A stretch of 64,000 nucleotides of DNA from NCBI RefSeq assembly GCF_001942345.1, contig NZ_MKKI01000011.1, positions 248,001-312,000 on the forward strand. The letters run 5' to 3'. Shown here piece by piece: positions 52,084 through 62,839 of this stretch. The notes beneath the pieces were generated by a model, which saw only the letters and a program-made list of their open reading frames with translations, did no database searches and was not told where the DNA came from. The position numbers and the translations under genes were made by a program. This DNA is from Corynebacterium sp. CNJ-954. Its GTDB lineage: Bacteria > Actinomycetota > Actinomycetes > Mycobacteriales > Mycobacteriaceae. Numbering within the stretch: the first letter of the stretch is position 1; every line of letters begins with the position of its first letter.

Positions 52084-53037
52084 CTAGCCGCGGGCCTTGA
52101 GAGCCTCGGTCGCCTGCGGAGCGACCTTGAAGAGGTCTCCGACGACACCGAAGTCGGCGATCTCGAAGATGCCGGCCTCGTCGTCCTTGTTCACCGCGAC
52201 GATGGTCTTGGAGGTCTGCATACCGGCCTTGTGCTGGATCGCCCCGGAGATGCCGAGGGCCAGGTACAGGTTCGGGGAGACCGTCTTACCCGTCTGTCCG
52301 ACCTGGAACTTGCCCGGGTAGTAGTCGGCGTCGACAGCGGCGCGCGAAGCACCGACCGCTGCGCCGAGAACGTCGGCCAGCGGCTCGACGACGTCGCGGA
52401 AGCCCTCCGGGCCGGCGACACCGCGGCCACCGGAGACGACGATCTTCGCCTCGGTGAGCTCCGGACGGTCAGCCTTCTCCGCCGGGGAGAAGGCCGTGAC
52501 AGTCACAGCGGTCGGACCGGCAGCAGGCAGTTCGACCGGCTGAACGGTGCCGGACGCGGCCTGCGGCTCCGGGTCGATCGCACCGGCGCGCAGGGTGTAC
52601 ACCGGGGATGCCCCGCCGGCGGTCGACTCGACGGTGAAATCTCCGCCGAAGATCGAGCCGGTGGCGGAACGGTCGGCGTGGATCTCGATCTGGTCGTAGA
52701 GCACGCCGGAAGCGACACGGGCGCCTACGCGGCCGGCGATTTCGTTACCGGCCGCGCCTGCGGCGATGACGACCGGAACCTGAAGCTGGGCTGCGAGGCC
52801 CGAGACGGCGTCGACGGAGGGGGTGACGACGTACTTCTCGGCGTCCTCCGACTCTGCGGCGTAGATGGTCTCAGCGCCGCCGGCAGCGAGACCGGACTGC
52901 AGCTTCTCTGCGGTGCCGGGGGCTCCGACGACGACGGCACCGACGGTGCCGAACGCGCGTGCTGCGGTGATGAGCTCAAGGGTGGAGTTCTTCAGTTCAC
53001 CCTGTGTGTGCTCGACAAGTACCAGGACGTTGGTCAT
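52084..53037 (-). CDS. etfA: Electron transfer flavoprotein, alpha subunit
   Basis: FAD-binding subunit (317 aa) of the ETF that takes electrons from acyl-CoA and similar dehydrogenases. The C-terminal FAD domain is clear: VVSGGRGVAGPEGF, VGQTGKTVSPNLYLALGISG and AVNKDDEAGIFEIADFGVVG. It is preceded by etfB with a 48-bp gap. Confidence 0.96.
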   Translation of the reverse strand: MTNVLVLVEHTQGELKNSTLELITAARAFGTVGAVVVGAPGTAEKLQSGLAAGGAETIYAAESEDAEKYVVTPSVDAVSGLAAQLQVPVVIAAGAAGNEIAGRVGARVASGVLYDQIEIHADRSATGSIFGGDFTVESTAGGASPVYTLRAGAIDPEPQAASGTVQPVELPAAGPTAVTVTAFSPAEKADRPELTEAKIVVSGGRGVAGPEGFRDVVEPLADVLGAAVGASRAAVDADYYPGKFQVGQTGKTVSPNLYLALGISGAIQHKAGMQTSKTIVAVNKDDEAGIFEIADFGVVGDLFKVAPQATEALKARG

Positions 53038-53085
53038 GGTTGTGAATGTCCTTTCGACAGATTCGTTCTGGGGAATCGGGGTGAA

Positions 53086-53874
53086 CTAGACGAGCTTCTT
53101 CGACACGAGGTACTCGACCAGCTTGTTGCCGCCGTCACCCTCGTCCGTGATGATCTCGCCCGCGGTCTTCTCCGGCTTCGGGGCGGCGTTGGTCACGGAG
53201 GTGGACGCAGCGGCGAGGCCGACATTCTCCGCAGCGACGCCGATGTCACCCAGGCTGACCTCGCGGATCTTCTTCTTCTTGGCTGCCATGATGCCCTTGA
53301 AGACGGCGAAGCGGGGGGTGTTGGCCTTCTCCGTGACAGAGACGATGGCCGGCTTCGGTGCCTCGACGGTGTAGACGCCGTCCTCGGTGACACGCTCGCC
53401 CGACACCTTGTCGTCGGTGACTTCGAGGGTGCGCAGATGTGTCAGCGCCGGGATCTGGCGGTACTCGCTGAGCAGGCCGGGGACCGCACCTGCGACACCG
53501 TCGGTGGAGGCGTTACCCGCGATGATCAGTTCGATGTCATCGACGAGGTTCAGCGCGTTGGACAGGGTCCAGGCGGTGCCGAGGGCATCAGAACCGGCCA
53601 GCGCGTCGTCCGTAACGAGGATGGCCTCGTCCGCACCGAGGGACAGTGCCTTACGCAGCGCGTCCTTGGCGCTCGCGGGACCGACGGAAAGCACGACGAC
53701 GTTGCGGTCGCCACCAGCTTCCTTGAGCTGGAGTGCAGCTTCTACGGCGTTCTCGTTGATCTCGTCGAGGACCGCGTCGGCGTTCTCACGATCGAGGGTG
53801 AAGTCGTCATCAGTCAGCTTGCGCTCGGAATAGGTGTCCGGCACCTGCTTGACCAGAACCACGATGTTCGACAT
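53086..53874 (-). CDS. etfB: Electron transfer flavoprotein, beta subunit
   Basis: Beta subunit (262 aa) that forms the heterodimer with EtfA and binds AMP. N-terminal NIVVLVKQVPDTYSERKL and the family region ALNLVDDIELIIAGNASTDG are present, followed by TEKANTPRFAVFKGIMAAKK near the C-terminus, the ETF-beta signature area. It is the first gene of etfBA. The 162-bp gap upstream contains a Zur-box-like element at 54017-54031. Confidence 0.95.
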   Translation of the reverse strand: MSNIVVLVKQVPDTYSERKLTDDDFTLDRENADAVLDEINENAVEAALQLKEAGGDRNVVVLSVGPASAKDALRKALSLGADEAILVTDDALAGSDALGTAWTLSNALNLVDDIELIIAGNASTDGVAGAVPGLLSEYRQIPALTHLRTLEVTDDKVSGERVTEDGVYTVEAPKPAIVSVTEKANTPRFAVFKGIMAAKKKKIREVSLGDIGVAAENVGLAAASTSVTNAAPKPEKTAGEIITDEGDGGNKLVEYLVSKKLV

Positions 53875-54016
53875 TCATAGGCCTTCCTGCTTGGGGTGCT
53901 TTTCTTCGGTCAGAAGTCTACCTGCGAATCACCGTGATGTACCCCACATAGAAAATCTCACCGGGGTCAGATCACGGAATAAACGTCGTCACCTGCGAAG
54001 ATACGAAAGAGTACGT

Positions 54017-54031
54017 TGAAAATCATTTTTA
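54017..54031. promoter_or_regulatory. Zur-box-like palindrome upstream of etfB
   Basis: TGAAAATCATTTTTA matches 14 of 15 positions of the actinobacterial Zur consensus TGAAAATCATTTTCA as I remember it. It lies about 143 bp upstream of etfB and 6 bp beyond the methyltransferase stop. The gap also holds an inverted CCGTGAT/ATCACGG pair. Zinc control of etfBA would be surprising, so a chance AT-rich match must be considered. Confidence 0.35.
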
Positions 54032-54036
54032 TATCA

Positions 54037-55269
54037 CTACCCCCGCAGGTGTAGTTCCTCCGCGATGACAGCTGTCGCCGTGTCACCGATCCGTGCGACG
54101 ACGACGGTCAGTTCCCTGCCCTCCCGCCCCCGTTTCAGCTTCATCTTGCGGCGCAGCGCATCCGGGTCCACGTCCACACCCCGCACGAGGATCTCCAGAC
54201 GTACGCAATCCAGCGATGCGAGAGCTGATTTCAGCCGTTTCAGCGGCACCTGGTCCACCACCTCGAAGATGCGCTGCCCCGGCACGGCAGCGCCATCCCT
54301 GAATGCGTCGAGGGAATCCCCGCTGAGGTAGGCGATGTGCGGGTCGATCCGCCACCATCCGATCACCGCGGCGTACTGGCGCACCAGTCCGGCGCGGACC
54401 ACCGCCCCGTCGGGGTCGAGGATGTACCGTCCGAGGGCGCCGACGTCCTCGGACTCCGGATCATCCGACGTCAATACCCGTCGTACCCCCTTGCGGAAAA
54501 CCACGGCACGACGGTCGTGCCGTGCCAGGTCCGGAGTGTAGAGACACGCCTCCTTCACCCCACCGTCGACACTGACGACGTCGACCTGCCCCTCCCAGTC
54601 GGTGTAGTCGATGCCCGGCGCGCACTTCACCGCCAGAGAGGCCCCCGCATGTGCCGACACCAGGTCGGGAAGCGGCGGCAGAAGGTCCTTCGGATCGCGG
54701 ATCCGCCCGCGGGACGTCCGGCGCGCGGGATCCGCCACCACAACGTCCACGCGTCCCGGCGCGAACGCCGGCACCACCGCATCTGCACGGACGAGACCGA
54801 CGTGTGCTGCAGAGATTCCGGAGGTCCTGAGGTTGTACTGTGCCATCAGCAGCCGTGCAGGATCCAGGTCGGCACCCAACACGGTGCCGAAGCGCCGGGA
54901 CAGATGGAGCAGTTCCGTCCCCACAGAACAGGTCACATCCGCGACGACCGGTCCAAACCCGTCTCCTCCTGAGCCGCCCCCCAGGACGTCGGCGAGAAAG
55001 TCCGCACGTTCTGCGGCAACCACGGCCGGCGTCGCCTGCTGGGCTGATTCCCCGCAGACCAACCAGTCGTCGGGGACCTTCCCGCCACGCAGGGCGGCGC
55101 GCCGCGCTGTCACCAGCTCACTGAGCGCCCTGGCCTTGTCGCCGTAACGGTCCCTGAGCCTGGCGGTGTCCCGCACCGTGCTCGACGCCGACAGTTCGAG
55201 CCGCTCGGCGTCTACCACGGCGTCAGTGTTCCGGGCGAGCCAGTGGACCTCGTCGACGGTGTACGTCAC
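54037..55269 (-). CDS. SAM-dependent methyltransferase with THUMP-like C-terminal domain
   Basis: A 410-aa protein. The Rossmann methyltransferase core has VADVTCSVGTELLHLSRRF and GADLDPARLLMAQYNL, with VVADPARRTSRGR at the catalytic-loop position. The C-terminal domain (about 310-410) ends RKMKLKRGREGRELTVVVAR, resembling the THUMP-like domain of actinobacterial homologues. RNA is the likely substrate. The GTG start overlaps the NUDIX stop (GTGA). Confidence 0.82.
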   Translation of the reverse strand: MTYTVDEVHWLARNTDAVVDAERLELSASSTVRDTARLRDRYGDKARALSELVTARRAALRGGKVPDDWLVCGESAQQATPAVVAAERADFLADVLGGGSGGDGFGPVVADVTCSVGTELLHLSRRFGTVLGADLDPARLLMAQYNLRTSGISAAHVGLVRADAVVPAFAPGRVDVVVADPARRTSRGRIRDPKDLLPPLPDLVSAHAGASLAVKCAPGIDYTDWEGQVDVVSVDGGVKEACLYTPDLARHDRRAVVFRKGVRRVLTSDDPESEDVGALGRYILDPDGAVVRAGLVRQYAAVIGWWRIDPHIAYLSGDSLDAFRDGAAVPGQRIFEVVDQVPLKRLKSALASLDCVRLEILVRGVDVDPDALRRKMKLKRGREGRELTVVVARIGDTATAVIAEELHLRG

Positions 55270-56231
55270 GAGAACGGGGACGGAGGCAGTTCCCCCGGAT
55301 CGACGGCGAACTTCATCCCGGGAGCGAACACCCGTTCCGGATAGCCGTACATCCGGGTCTCCAGCAGGTAGTACTCGGCCATGTACGGTTCGTCGACAGG
55401 CTCACTACGGACCGGGTCGACCCGCAGTGTCTCGGCGAAGTCCAGGACCTCGTCGACACTCCGGAATGTGTCGAGCATCTTGAGCTGTGCCCAGGTCGGC
55501 GGCATCAGGTTGATCTTCCGGTTACGCCAGCCGTCCAGAAGGGTCGCCGGACGGAACCACCCGGTGGACGTCGCCTCACGGGTGTCGCCGTAAGCTTCCT
55601 GGCCTTCGGGCATCGCGGCGACAAAGAACGCGGTGTCGTAGCGGATGGGCTGGGATTCGGGGGTCACCCAGTTCGCCCACGGACGCAACAGGTCTCCACG
55701 GAGAACCAGGTCGTGCATGCTCAGGAAATCGGAGAACGCGAGCCGGTGATTCTCCAGTTCCTGACGAAAAGGCAGATAAGGGGTCGTGTCCCGCACGGGA
55801 CCGCTACCGTTCTCGGCCGACTCCCCGGCATAGCCCGCCAACAGAGTCCCGGTCTCCTCGAAAGTCTCGCGCACCGCCGCGCACACCAGGGCACGGGCGA
55901 GATCAGGGGTGGTGCCCAGTCGCTCGGACCACCAGCGGGTCGACGGTCCCTGCCAGCCGATCTCCGGTGACGCATGACCGTCCCCGTCGACATCCCCGGG
56001 CATGTCCCTGGCATCCACCCCTCCGCCGGGGAACACCGTCATTTCTGCGCAGAAGCGCATCGTGCTCGCACGCTCCTGCACATAGACCTCGGGGCCACTG
56101 AGGGTGTCTCTGAGGAGCATCAGTGTCGAGGCGTGCCGGGCAGGCACCACCGCAGAGTCTGCCGCAGTAGCACCGTCGTCGTCTGCACGGTTTCTGCTGT
56201 TCACACTGCCATCCACCATGTCCTCCACCAT
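55266..56231 (-). CDS. NUDIX hydrolase with interrupted Nudix box (NUDT19/NUDT7-like)
   Basis: A 321-aa protein. VYVQERASTMRFCAEMTVFP and GGGVDARD begin a Nudix box that resumes about 45 residues later with AAVRETFEETGTLLAG. The long insert and length resemble the CoA-diphosphatase-like NUDT7/NUDT19 group. The exact substrate is unknown. It is translationally coupled to the methyltransferase. Confidence 0.8.
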   Translation of the reverse strand: MVEDMVDGSVNSRNRADDDGATAADSAVVPARHASTLMLLRDTLSGPEVYVQERASTMRFCAEMTVFPGGGVDARDMPGDVDGDGHASPEIGWQGPSTRWWSERLGTTPDLARALVCAAVRETFEETGTLLAGYAGESAENGSGPVRDTTPYLPFRQELENHRLAFSDFLSMHDLVLRGDLLRPWANWVTPESQPIRYDTAFFVAAMPEGQEAYGDTREATSTGWFRPATLLDGWRNRKINLMPPTWAQLKMLDTFRSVDEVLDFAETLRVDPVRSEPVDEPYMAEYYLLETRMYGYPERVFAPGMKFAVDPGELPPSPFS

Positions 56232-56272
56232 AGCCTTCTCACGTCGTCTCAGTTGCAGGGCGATGACGGGCG

Positions 56273-57139
56273 CTACCGTGCTCGGTGGCTACCGGCGTTC
56301 CTCGTCCGACGGGCGAAATACCGCCCGTCGTCGACAGTCAGCGAGATCGGCTGGTGGTAGGCTCGCGTCAGGTTCTCTGAGGTCATCACGTCCTCAAGCA
56401 GGCCCTGGGCCACCACACGCCCTTCGTCGAGGATCATACCGTGGGTGAATCCCGGGGGGATCTCCTCCACGTGGTGGGTGACCATAACGGTCGCCGGTGC
56501 GTCCGGATCCGCCGCCAGTTCGCCGAGCATCATGACCAGATCCTCGCGTCCCCCCAGATCGAGACCGGCCCCCGGCTCATCGAGCAACAGAAGTTCAGGG
56601 TCGGTCATCAACGCCCGGGCGATCAGCACCCGTTTACGCTCACCTTCACTCAAGGTCTCCCACCTCTGCTCGCCGAGGTGGACCGCACCCATCTGCTCGA
56701 GGATCTCCATGGCACGGAGTTCATCTCCCCGGTCATACTTCTCACGCCACCGCCCCATCACGTCGTAACCGGCAGAGATGACGAGGTCGATGACTTTCTC
56801 GTCCCCGGGGACCTGATGTGCGACCGCGGCCGAGGACATCCCCACAGCGGTCCGGAGTTCCCGGACATCGGTCTTCCCCAGCGTCTCCCCCACGATCCGT
56901 GCTGTGCCGGAGGAGGGGTACTGACGCGCTCCTGCGATCGTCAGCAGTGAGGTCTTACCGGCACCGTTGGGACCGATGAGAATCCACCGTTCATCGACCT
57001 CGACCTGCCAGGTCACCGGGTGAAGGACATGGCGTCCGTTGCGGACCATGGCGACGTCGTGAAGGTCCAGGACAAGGTCCTCGTCCAGGGCATCGGCGGT
57101 GGCGGGAGTCGAGATGATGGTGTCATTCACCCTTCCCAT
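56273..57139 (-). CDS. Stand-alone ABC ATPase
   Basis: A 288-aa ATPase with Walker A IGPNGAGKTSLL, signature LSEGERKRVLIARALM, Walker B ELLLLDEPGAGLDLGG and H-loop MVTHHVEEIP. No permease gene is adjacent. The form (LSEGERKR, GLDLGGRE) resembles ModF-like or YlmA-type soluble ABC proteins common in actinobacteria. Role unknown. ATG 57139 or GTG 57130 could be the start. Confidence 0.85.
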   Translation of the reverse strand: MGRVNDTIISTPATADALDEDLVLDLHDVAMVRNGRHVLHPVTWQVEVDERWILIGPNGAGKTSLLTIAGARQYPSSGTARIVGETLGKTDVRELRTAVGMSSAAVAHQVPGDEKVIDLVISAGYDVMGRWREKYDRGDELRAMEILEQMGAVHLGEQRWETLSEGERKRVLIARALMTDPELLLLDEPGAGLDLGGREDLVMMLGELAADPDAPATVMVTHHVEEIPPGFTHGMILDEGRVVAQGLLEDVMTSENLTRAYHQPISLTVDDGRYFARRTRNAGSHRAR

Positions 57140-57207
57140 CGTGCCCTATCCGCACCACGGGTGGCAGATCAGGGGTCCCCGTCGCCCGGAATTCTCAAGT
57201 CCGTGGC

Positions 57208-58185
57208 TCAGAACAACGCAGAGGCCATCCGGGTCCGGGCTGCGATGACCTCCGGGTCAGCGGTGTCGTACATGGAGAAGATCTCCAGGAGCCGCGAACG
57301 CGCGGAGTCACGGTCCTCCCCCTCGCTGGTCCTGATGCGCTCGATGAGCGTGTCGAACGCCTCCTCGCGAGCACCAGCCAGCAACAGGTCGTCGATCTCG
57401 TCGGAGGCACCGGATGCCGAGCGCTCCAGGAGAACGGCGGTCACCCTCGCAGCCCGGGCCTCCGCAACGGTCTCCGGCTCTGCCGCGCTGTCCGCGATAA
57501 TCCGGTCGTACACGGCGGTGGCCCCAGGGAAGTCCTCCTCATCGAGCAGTGAGGCGGCTTCGTCGAAGCGGGGGTCTCCATTGTCCCCGGCTCCGGTACC
57601 GCCGTCGGCACCTGCGGTGTCCGCGTCCTCTCCGGGACCCGGCTGCTCAGGAAGTCCCGGCAACCTTCCGTCGACGGCGCGGACCACAGCGGCGACGAAC
57701 TGGGCGATCTGTTCCGGCGGCTGGACCCCCTCGAAGTTGGTCAGCGGGCGGCCACCGGCCAGCGCCAACACCGTAGGCACCGCCTGCACCTGCAGTGCCT
57801 GCGCGATCTCCGGGGTCGAGTCAACGTCGACCTCGCGGAAGACCCACTGGACCGGCTCACCTGAGGAATCCTGGGCTTCGGCGAGACGGGTGAACTCCGC
57901 GGCCATGTCCGCGCATCCCTCCGCGCGCTGGCTTCCCAGGAGGAGAATCACCGCCACCTGTGTCGAGCGGACAACGAGGTCCTGTTCAAAGGTATCCGGA
58001 GTGATCATCGCACTGCGTGCGATGCGTACCCCGCTCTCGGCCTCTTCTCTGGACCGCTCAGCCGCCCGCTGACGCTGATCCGCCGCCTCCTTCACGGCGC
58101 CGAGGTCCACGGCACCTGCCGCGAAACGGTTAGGTGCCGCAGGGCCGCCCTGCTGATGGTGTCCCGGGTTATTCGGTGTCGTCAT
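57208..58185 (-). CDS. Thioredoxin-fold/TPR protein, CnoX (YbbN)-like
   Basis: A 325-aa protein. The disordered, helical N-terminus (1-65) is followed by a thioredoxin fold (about 75-175; VILLLGSQRAEGCADMAAEF, ALQVQAVPTVLALAGGRPL) without a CXXC motif, where SQRAEGC takes its place. The C-terminal TPR-like helices (ASLLDEEDFPGATAVYDRII) end in SRLLEIFSMYDTADPEV, a YbbN-type tail. A holdase/chaperone-linked role is likely and oxidoreductase activity unlikely. TAAGAT (58194-58199) lies 8 nt before the ATG. Confidence 0.85.
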   Translation of the reverse strand: MTTPNNPGHHQQGGPAAPNRFAAGAVDLGAVKEAADQRQRAAERSREEAESGVRIARSAMITPDTFEQDLVVRSTQVAVILLLGSQRAEGCADMAAEFTRLAEAQDSSGEPVQWVFREVDVDSTPEIAQALQVQAVPTVLALAGGRPLTNFEGVQPPEQIAQFVAAVVRAVDGRLPGLPEQPGPGEDADTAGADGGTGAGDNGDPRFDEAASLLDEEDFPGATAVYDRIIADSAAEPETVAEARAARVTAVLLERSASGASDEIDDLLLAGAREEAFDTLIERIRTSEGEDRDSARSRLLEIFSMYDTADPEVIAARTRMASALF

Positions 58186-58196
58186 GGCGCCCCATC

Positions 58197-58508
58197 TTAG
58201 CGCTGACCGGTCCGACGCCGCTCCCAGCACCCAGTGTGCCAGTGCCGACGGTCGTCACCTCCACGATGCGAATCAGGCCAGGCGACGATGTGTGCGAGCC
58301 CAGGCGGGATGTTCTGGTTACAGCCCGGGCACACGTAGTACTTCACCGCCGACTGAGACCCGATGCGCCGCACCAGATACGACTCAGCCCACCCGGACGG
58401 GCCACCGGCCCAGGACGGCGCATCCTCACGTCGTGTCCCGAGATACGACGCCCCGTCCCTGCGCATGCCGCGCTCCGGGCTCCCCTGTCTCCTGTTTCGC
58501 CTCGGCAT
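58197..58508 (-). CDS. Small zinc-ribbon protein
   Basis: A 103-aa basic protein with an N-terminal Arg-rich stretch and a C-terminal putative zinc site, VCPGCNQ...AHIVAW...HWHTGCW. It lies 16 bp after nucS and 11 bp before the CnoX-like gene on the same strand. Homologues are, as I recall, listed as hypothetical (sometimes ATP/GTP-binding) proteins near nucS in actinobacteria. The possible repair link is inferred from position. The start ATG 58508 is weakly supported. Confidence 0.7.
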   Translation of the reverse strand: MPRRNRRQGSPERGMRRDGASYLGTRREDAPSWAGGPSGWAESYLVRRIGSQSAVKYYVCPGCNQNIPPGLAHIVAWPDSHRGGDDRRHWHTGCWERRRTGQR

Positions 58509-58524
58509 CGCCCCGTGACCGCTC

Positions 58525-59226
58525 TCAGAACAGGCGGAGTTCGTCGGACTCCACACCACGCATCGCCTGGTAGTCCAGGGTCACGCACCGGAAGCCACGG
58601 TCCTCCGCGAGAGTCTTCGCCTGTGGCTTGATCTCCTGTGCCGCAAACACGCCCTGTACCGGCGCCAGAAGCTCGTCACGGTTCAACAGGTCGACGTACC
58701 GGGAGAGTTGCTCGACCCCGTCAATGCCACCCCTGCGTTTGATCTCGACCGCGACAGTCTTTCCGTCGGCGTCGCGCGACAGGATGTCGATCGGGCCGAT
58801 TGCGGTGGGGTATTCCCGACGGACCAGGGTGTACCCCTCGCCCAGGATGTCGATCTGTTCTGCCAGCAGCTCCTGCAGGTGGGACTCGACACCGTCCTTG
58901 ACCAGGCCCGGATCCTCCCCCAGCTCGTGCGACGTGTCGGAGTACACCTTCCAGAGACGGATGGTGAGACGCTCCTTCTTGGGATTCTCCACCGTCCACA
59001 CAGACTGGACGCCCTGCTCCGCCATGTCCGCGGGCACGTCGTCTGACTCCGCAACGGTCAGTGCGCAGGGCGGTGTCATCCAGTTGAGAGGCTTGTAGGC
59101 CCGGTCGTCGGCGTGGATGCTCACCGAACCGTCTGCCTTGACCATGATCAGACGGTCGGCCTCCGGGAGATGGGCCGCCAGGCGTCCCTCGTAATCGACG
59201 GAACAGCGGCAGATGACCAAACGCAT
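58525..59226 (-). CDS. nucS: Mismatch-specific endonuclease NucS (EndoMS)
   Basis: A 233-aa nuclease that cuts both strands at mismatches, replacing MutS/MutL in most actinobacteria. The N-terminal DNA-binding/dimerisation domain ends near residue 120. The C-terminal PD-(D/E)XK nuclease domain has [10 protein letters not shown]...[21 protein letters not shown]. The extreme C-terminus ELRLF fits a sliding-clamp binding peptide. TAGCCT (59234-59239) 7 nt before the ATG implies a leaderless mRNA. Confidence 0.95.
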   Translation of the reverse strand: MRLVICRCSVDYEGRLAAHLPEADRLIMVKADGSVSIHADDRAYKPLNWMTPPCALTVAESDDVPADMAEQGVQSVWTVENPKKERLTIRLWKVYSDTSHELGEDPGLVKDGVESHLQELLAEQIDILGEGYTLVRREYPTAIGPIDILSRDADGKTVAVEIKRRGGIDGVEQLSRYVDLLNRDELLAPVQGVFAAQEIKPQAKTLAEDRGFRCVTLDYQAMRGVESDELRLF

Positions 59227-59297
59227 GCAGAACAGGCTACCCCATCAACCGCCGGTCCCAACGCCGGCACCCCGCCCCTACTGCCCGCCCGGAATGG

Positions 59298-59753
59298 CTA
59301 ACGGATCCCGCGTTTCCGTGCCATCCGCATGTCCGACCGAACCATCCGTTCCGACGGCGCCGACTCCAACCAGGAGACCAGGGCGGTGTCTCCCGCGTCG
59401 TCGAGGGCGACCTCCCAGGTCTTCTGTCCGTCAAGCAAGGTCATCACGTGCAGATCCGCCTCGAGGAACGCCGATTCCCTGCGGGTGATGGGACGCCGGT
59501 CCGTGATCTCCGTGTGGTGACGGCTCAGCTGCAGGTCTGACTCGGGGCGCACCGACCGGAGCTTGTACACCCTGGCGATCCCGCTCCCGTATACAAGAAC
59601 CCCGTGGCGCCAGTGCCTGCCGTCCGGATTCGGAAGGCTTCTGACCACCACGGGGATTCCCCTGCTGCGGAGAGTGAGAAATCGCGCGCCTGCGATGAGT
59701 GCTCCGCAGACGAGCACGATCACCACGACGGTGATCAGAATGTTCAACAGCAC
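59298..59753 (-). CDS. DUF2550 membrane-anchored protein
   Basis: A 151-aa protein with one N-terminal membrane helix (ILITVVVIVLVCGALIAGARF), then a conserved soluble domain (RHWRHGVLVYGSGIARVYKL, ESAFLEADLHVMTL). It is found directly after atpC in mycobacteria and corynebacteria, as here. Function unknown. The GTG start has AAGGGG about 8 nt upstream. Confidence 0.85.
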   Translation of the reverse strand: MLLNILITVVVIVLVCGALIAGARFLTLRSRGIPVVVRSLPNPDGRHWRHGVLVYGSGIARVYKLRSVRPESDLQLSRHHTEITDRRPITRRESAFLEADLHVMTLLDGQKTWEVALDDAGDTALVSWLESAPSERMVRSDMRMARKRGIR

Positions 59754-59903
59754 CAGGTACGCCCCTTCTCGGTCGTCATCCGCCGACGGTAGTCGTCCGT
59801 CGGGGGAATTGCGCCTCCGAACTTTCCGACGATGTTACCGCTGCCCGGAGGCAGTACCAAAAGAGAACGGGTCCCCGCCACCGCCACCACAACCCATGAA
59901 GAA

Positions 59904-59942
59904 CGCCGGGCCGGTCACCTCGGTGAGGTGACCGGCCCGGCG
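59904..59942 (-). terminator. 18-bp perfect hairpin after atpC
   Basis: The arms 59904-59921 and 59925-59942 pair over 18 bp with a 3-base loop, 17 bp beyond the atpC stop. No T-run. It probably ends the atp operon. Confidence 0.75.
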
Positions 59943-59958
59943 GCAGGTGCAGCGGCTG

Positions 59959-60333
59959 TCAGCTCTCCTGCAGACGCTTCACGGCGCGAAGTTCGGACTG
60001 CGCCAGCTCCCGCTCCTCTTCGGTCGAGGCGTCGCGCTCGCGCGCCTCGGCGTCAGCGGTGTCGACCTCGTGGGCCCACAGTGCGGAGTCGGCGAGGATG
60101 GTGATCTTCTCCGTCGACACGGACAGGAAACCGCCCTGTACCGCAGCAACCAGAGTCTCACCCTCGGTGGTCCGGATGACCACGACGCCGTTCTCGACCA
60201 GCTGGCCGAGCAGCGGCTCGTGGCCGGGCAGCACGCCGATCTCGCCCTCGGTGGTCTGTGCGGTGACGGACGTGGCCTGACCCGACCACAGCATCCGCTC
60301 CACGGCCACCAGTTCAGCGGCAATCTCAGCCAT
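59959..60333 (-). CDS. atpC: ATP synthase F1 epsilon subunit
   Basis: A 124-aa central-stalk subunit with the beta-sandwich domain ([49 protein letters not shown]) and the two-helix C-terminal tail ([13 protein letters not shown] to VKRLQES). It is the last gene of the operon, 12 bp after atpD. Confidence 0.97.
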   Translation of the reverse strand: MAEIAAELVAVERMLWSGQATSVTAQTTEGEIGVLPGHEPLLGQLVENGVVVIRTTEGETLVAAVQGGFLSVSTEKITILADSALWAHEVDTADAEARERDASTEEERELAQSELRAVKRLQES

Positions 60334-60345
60334 GTGCGTGACCCC

Positions 60346-62777
<2,432 letters not shown>

Positions 62778-62839
62778 CGCTGCTACCTCCCTTCTTCTGT
62801 GTACTCGGTCTGTGCAGTCATCGTCTTAGTTACCCGCGC

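Noticed and set aside
52231..53880. 549-aa plus-strand frame opposite etfA/etfB
   Set aside because: Mirror of two certain genes and spans their intergenic gap.
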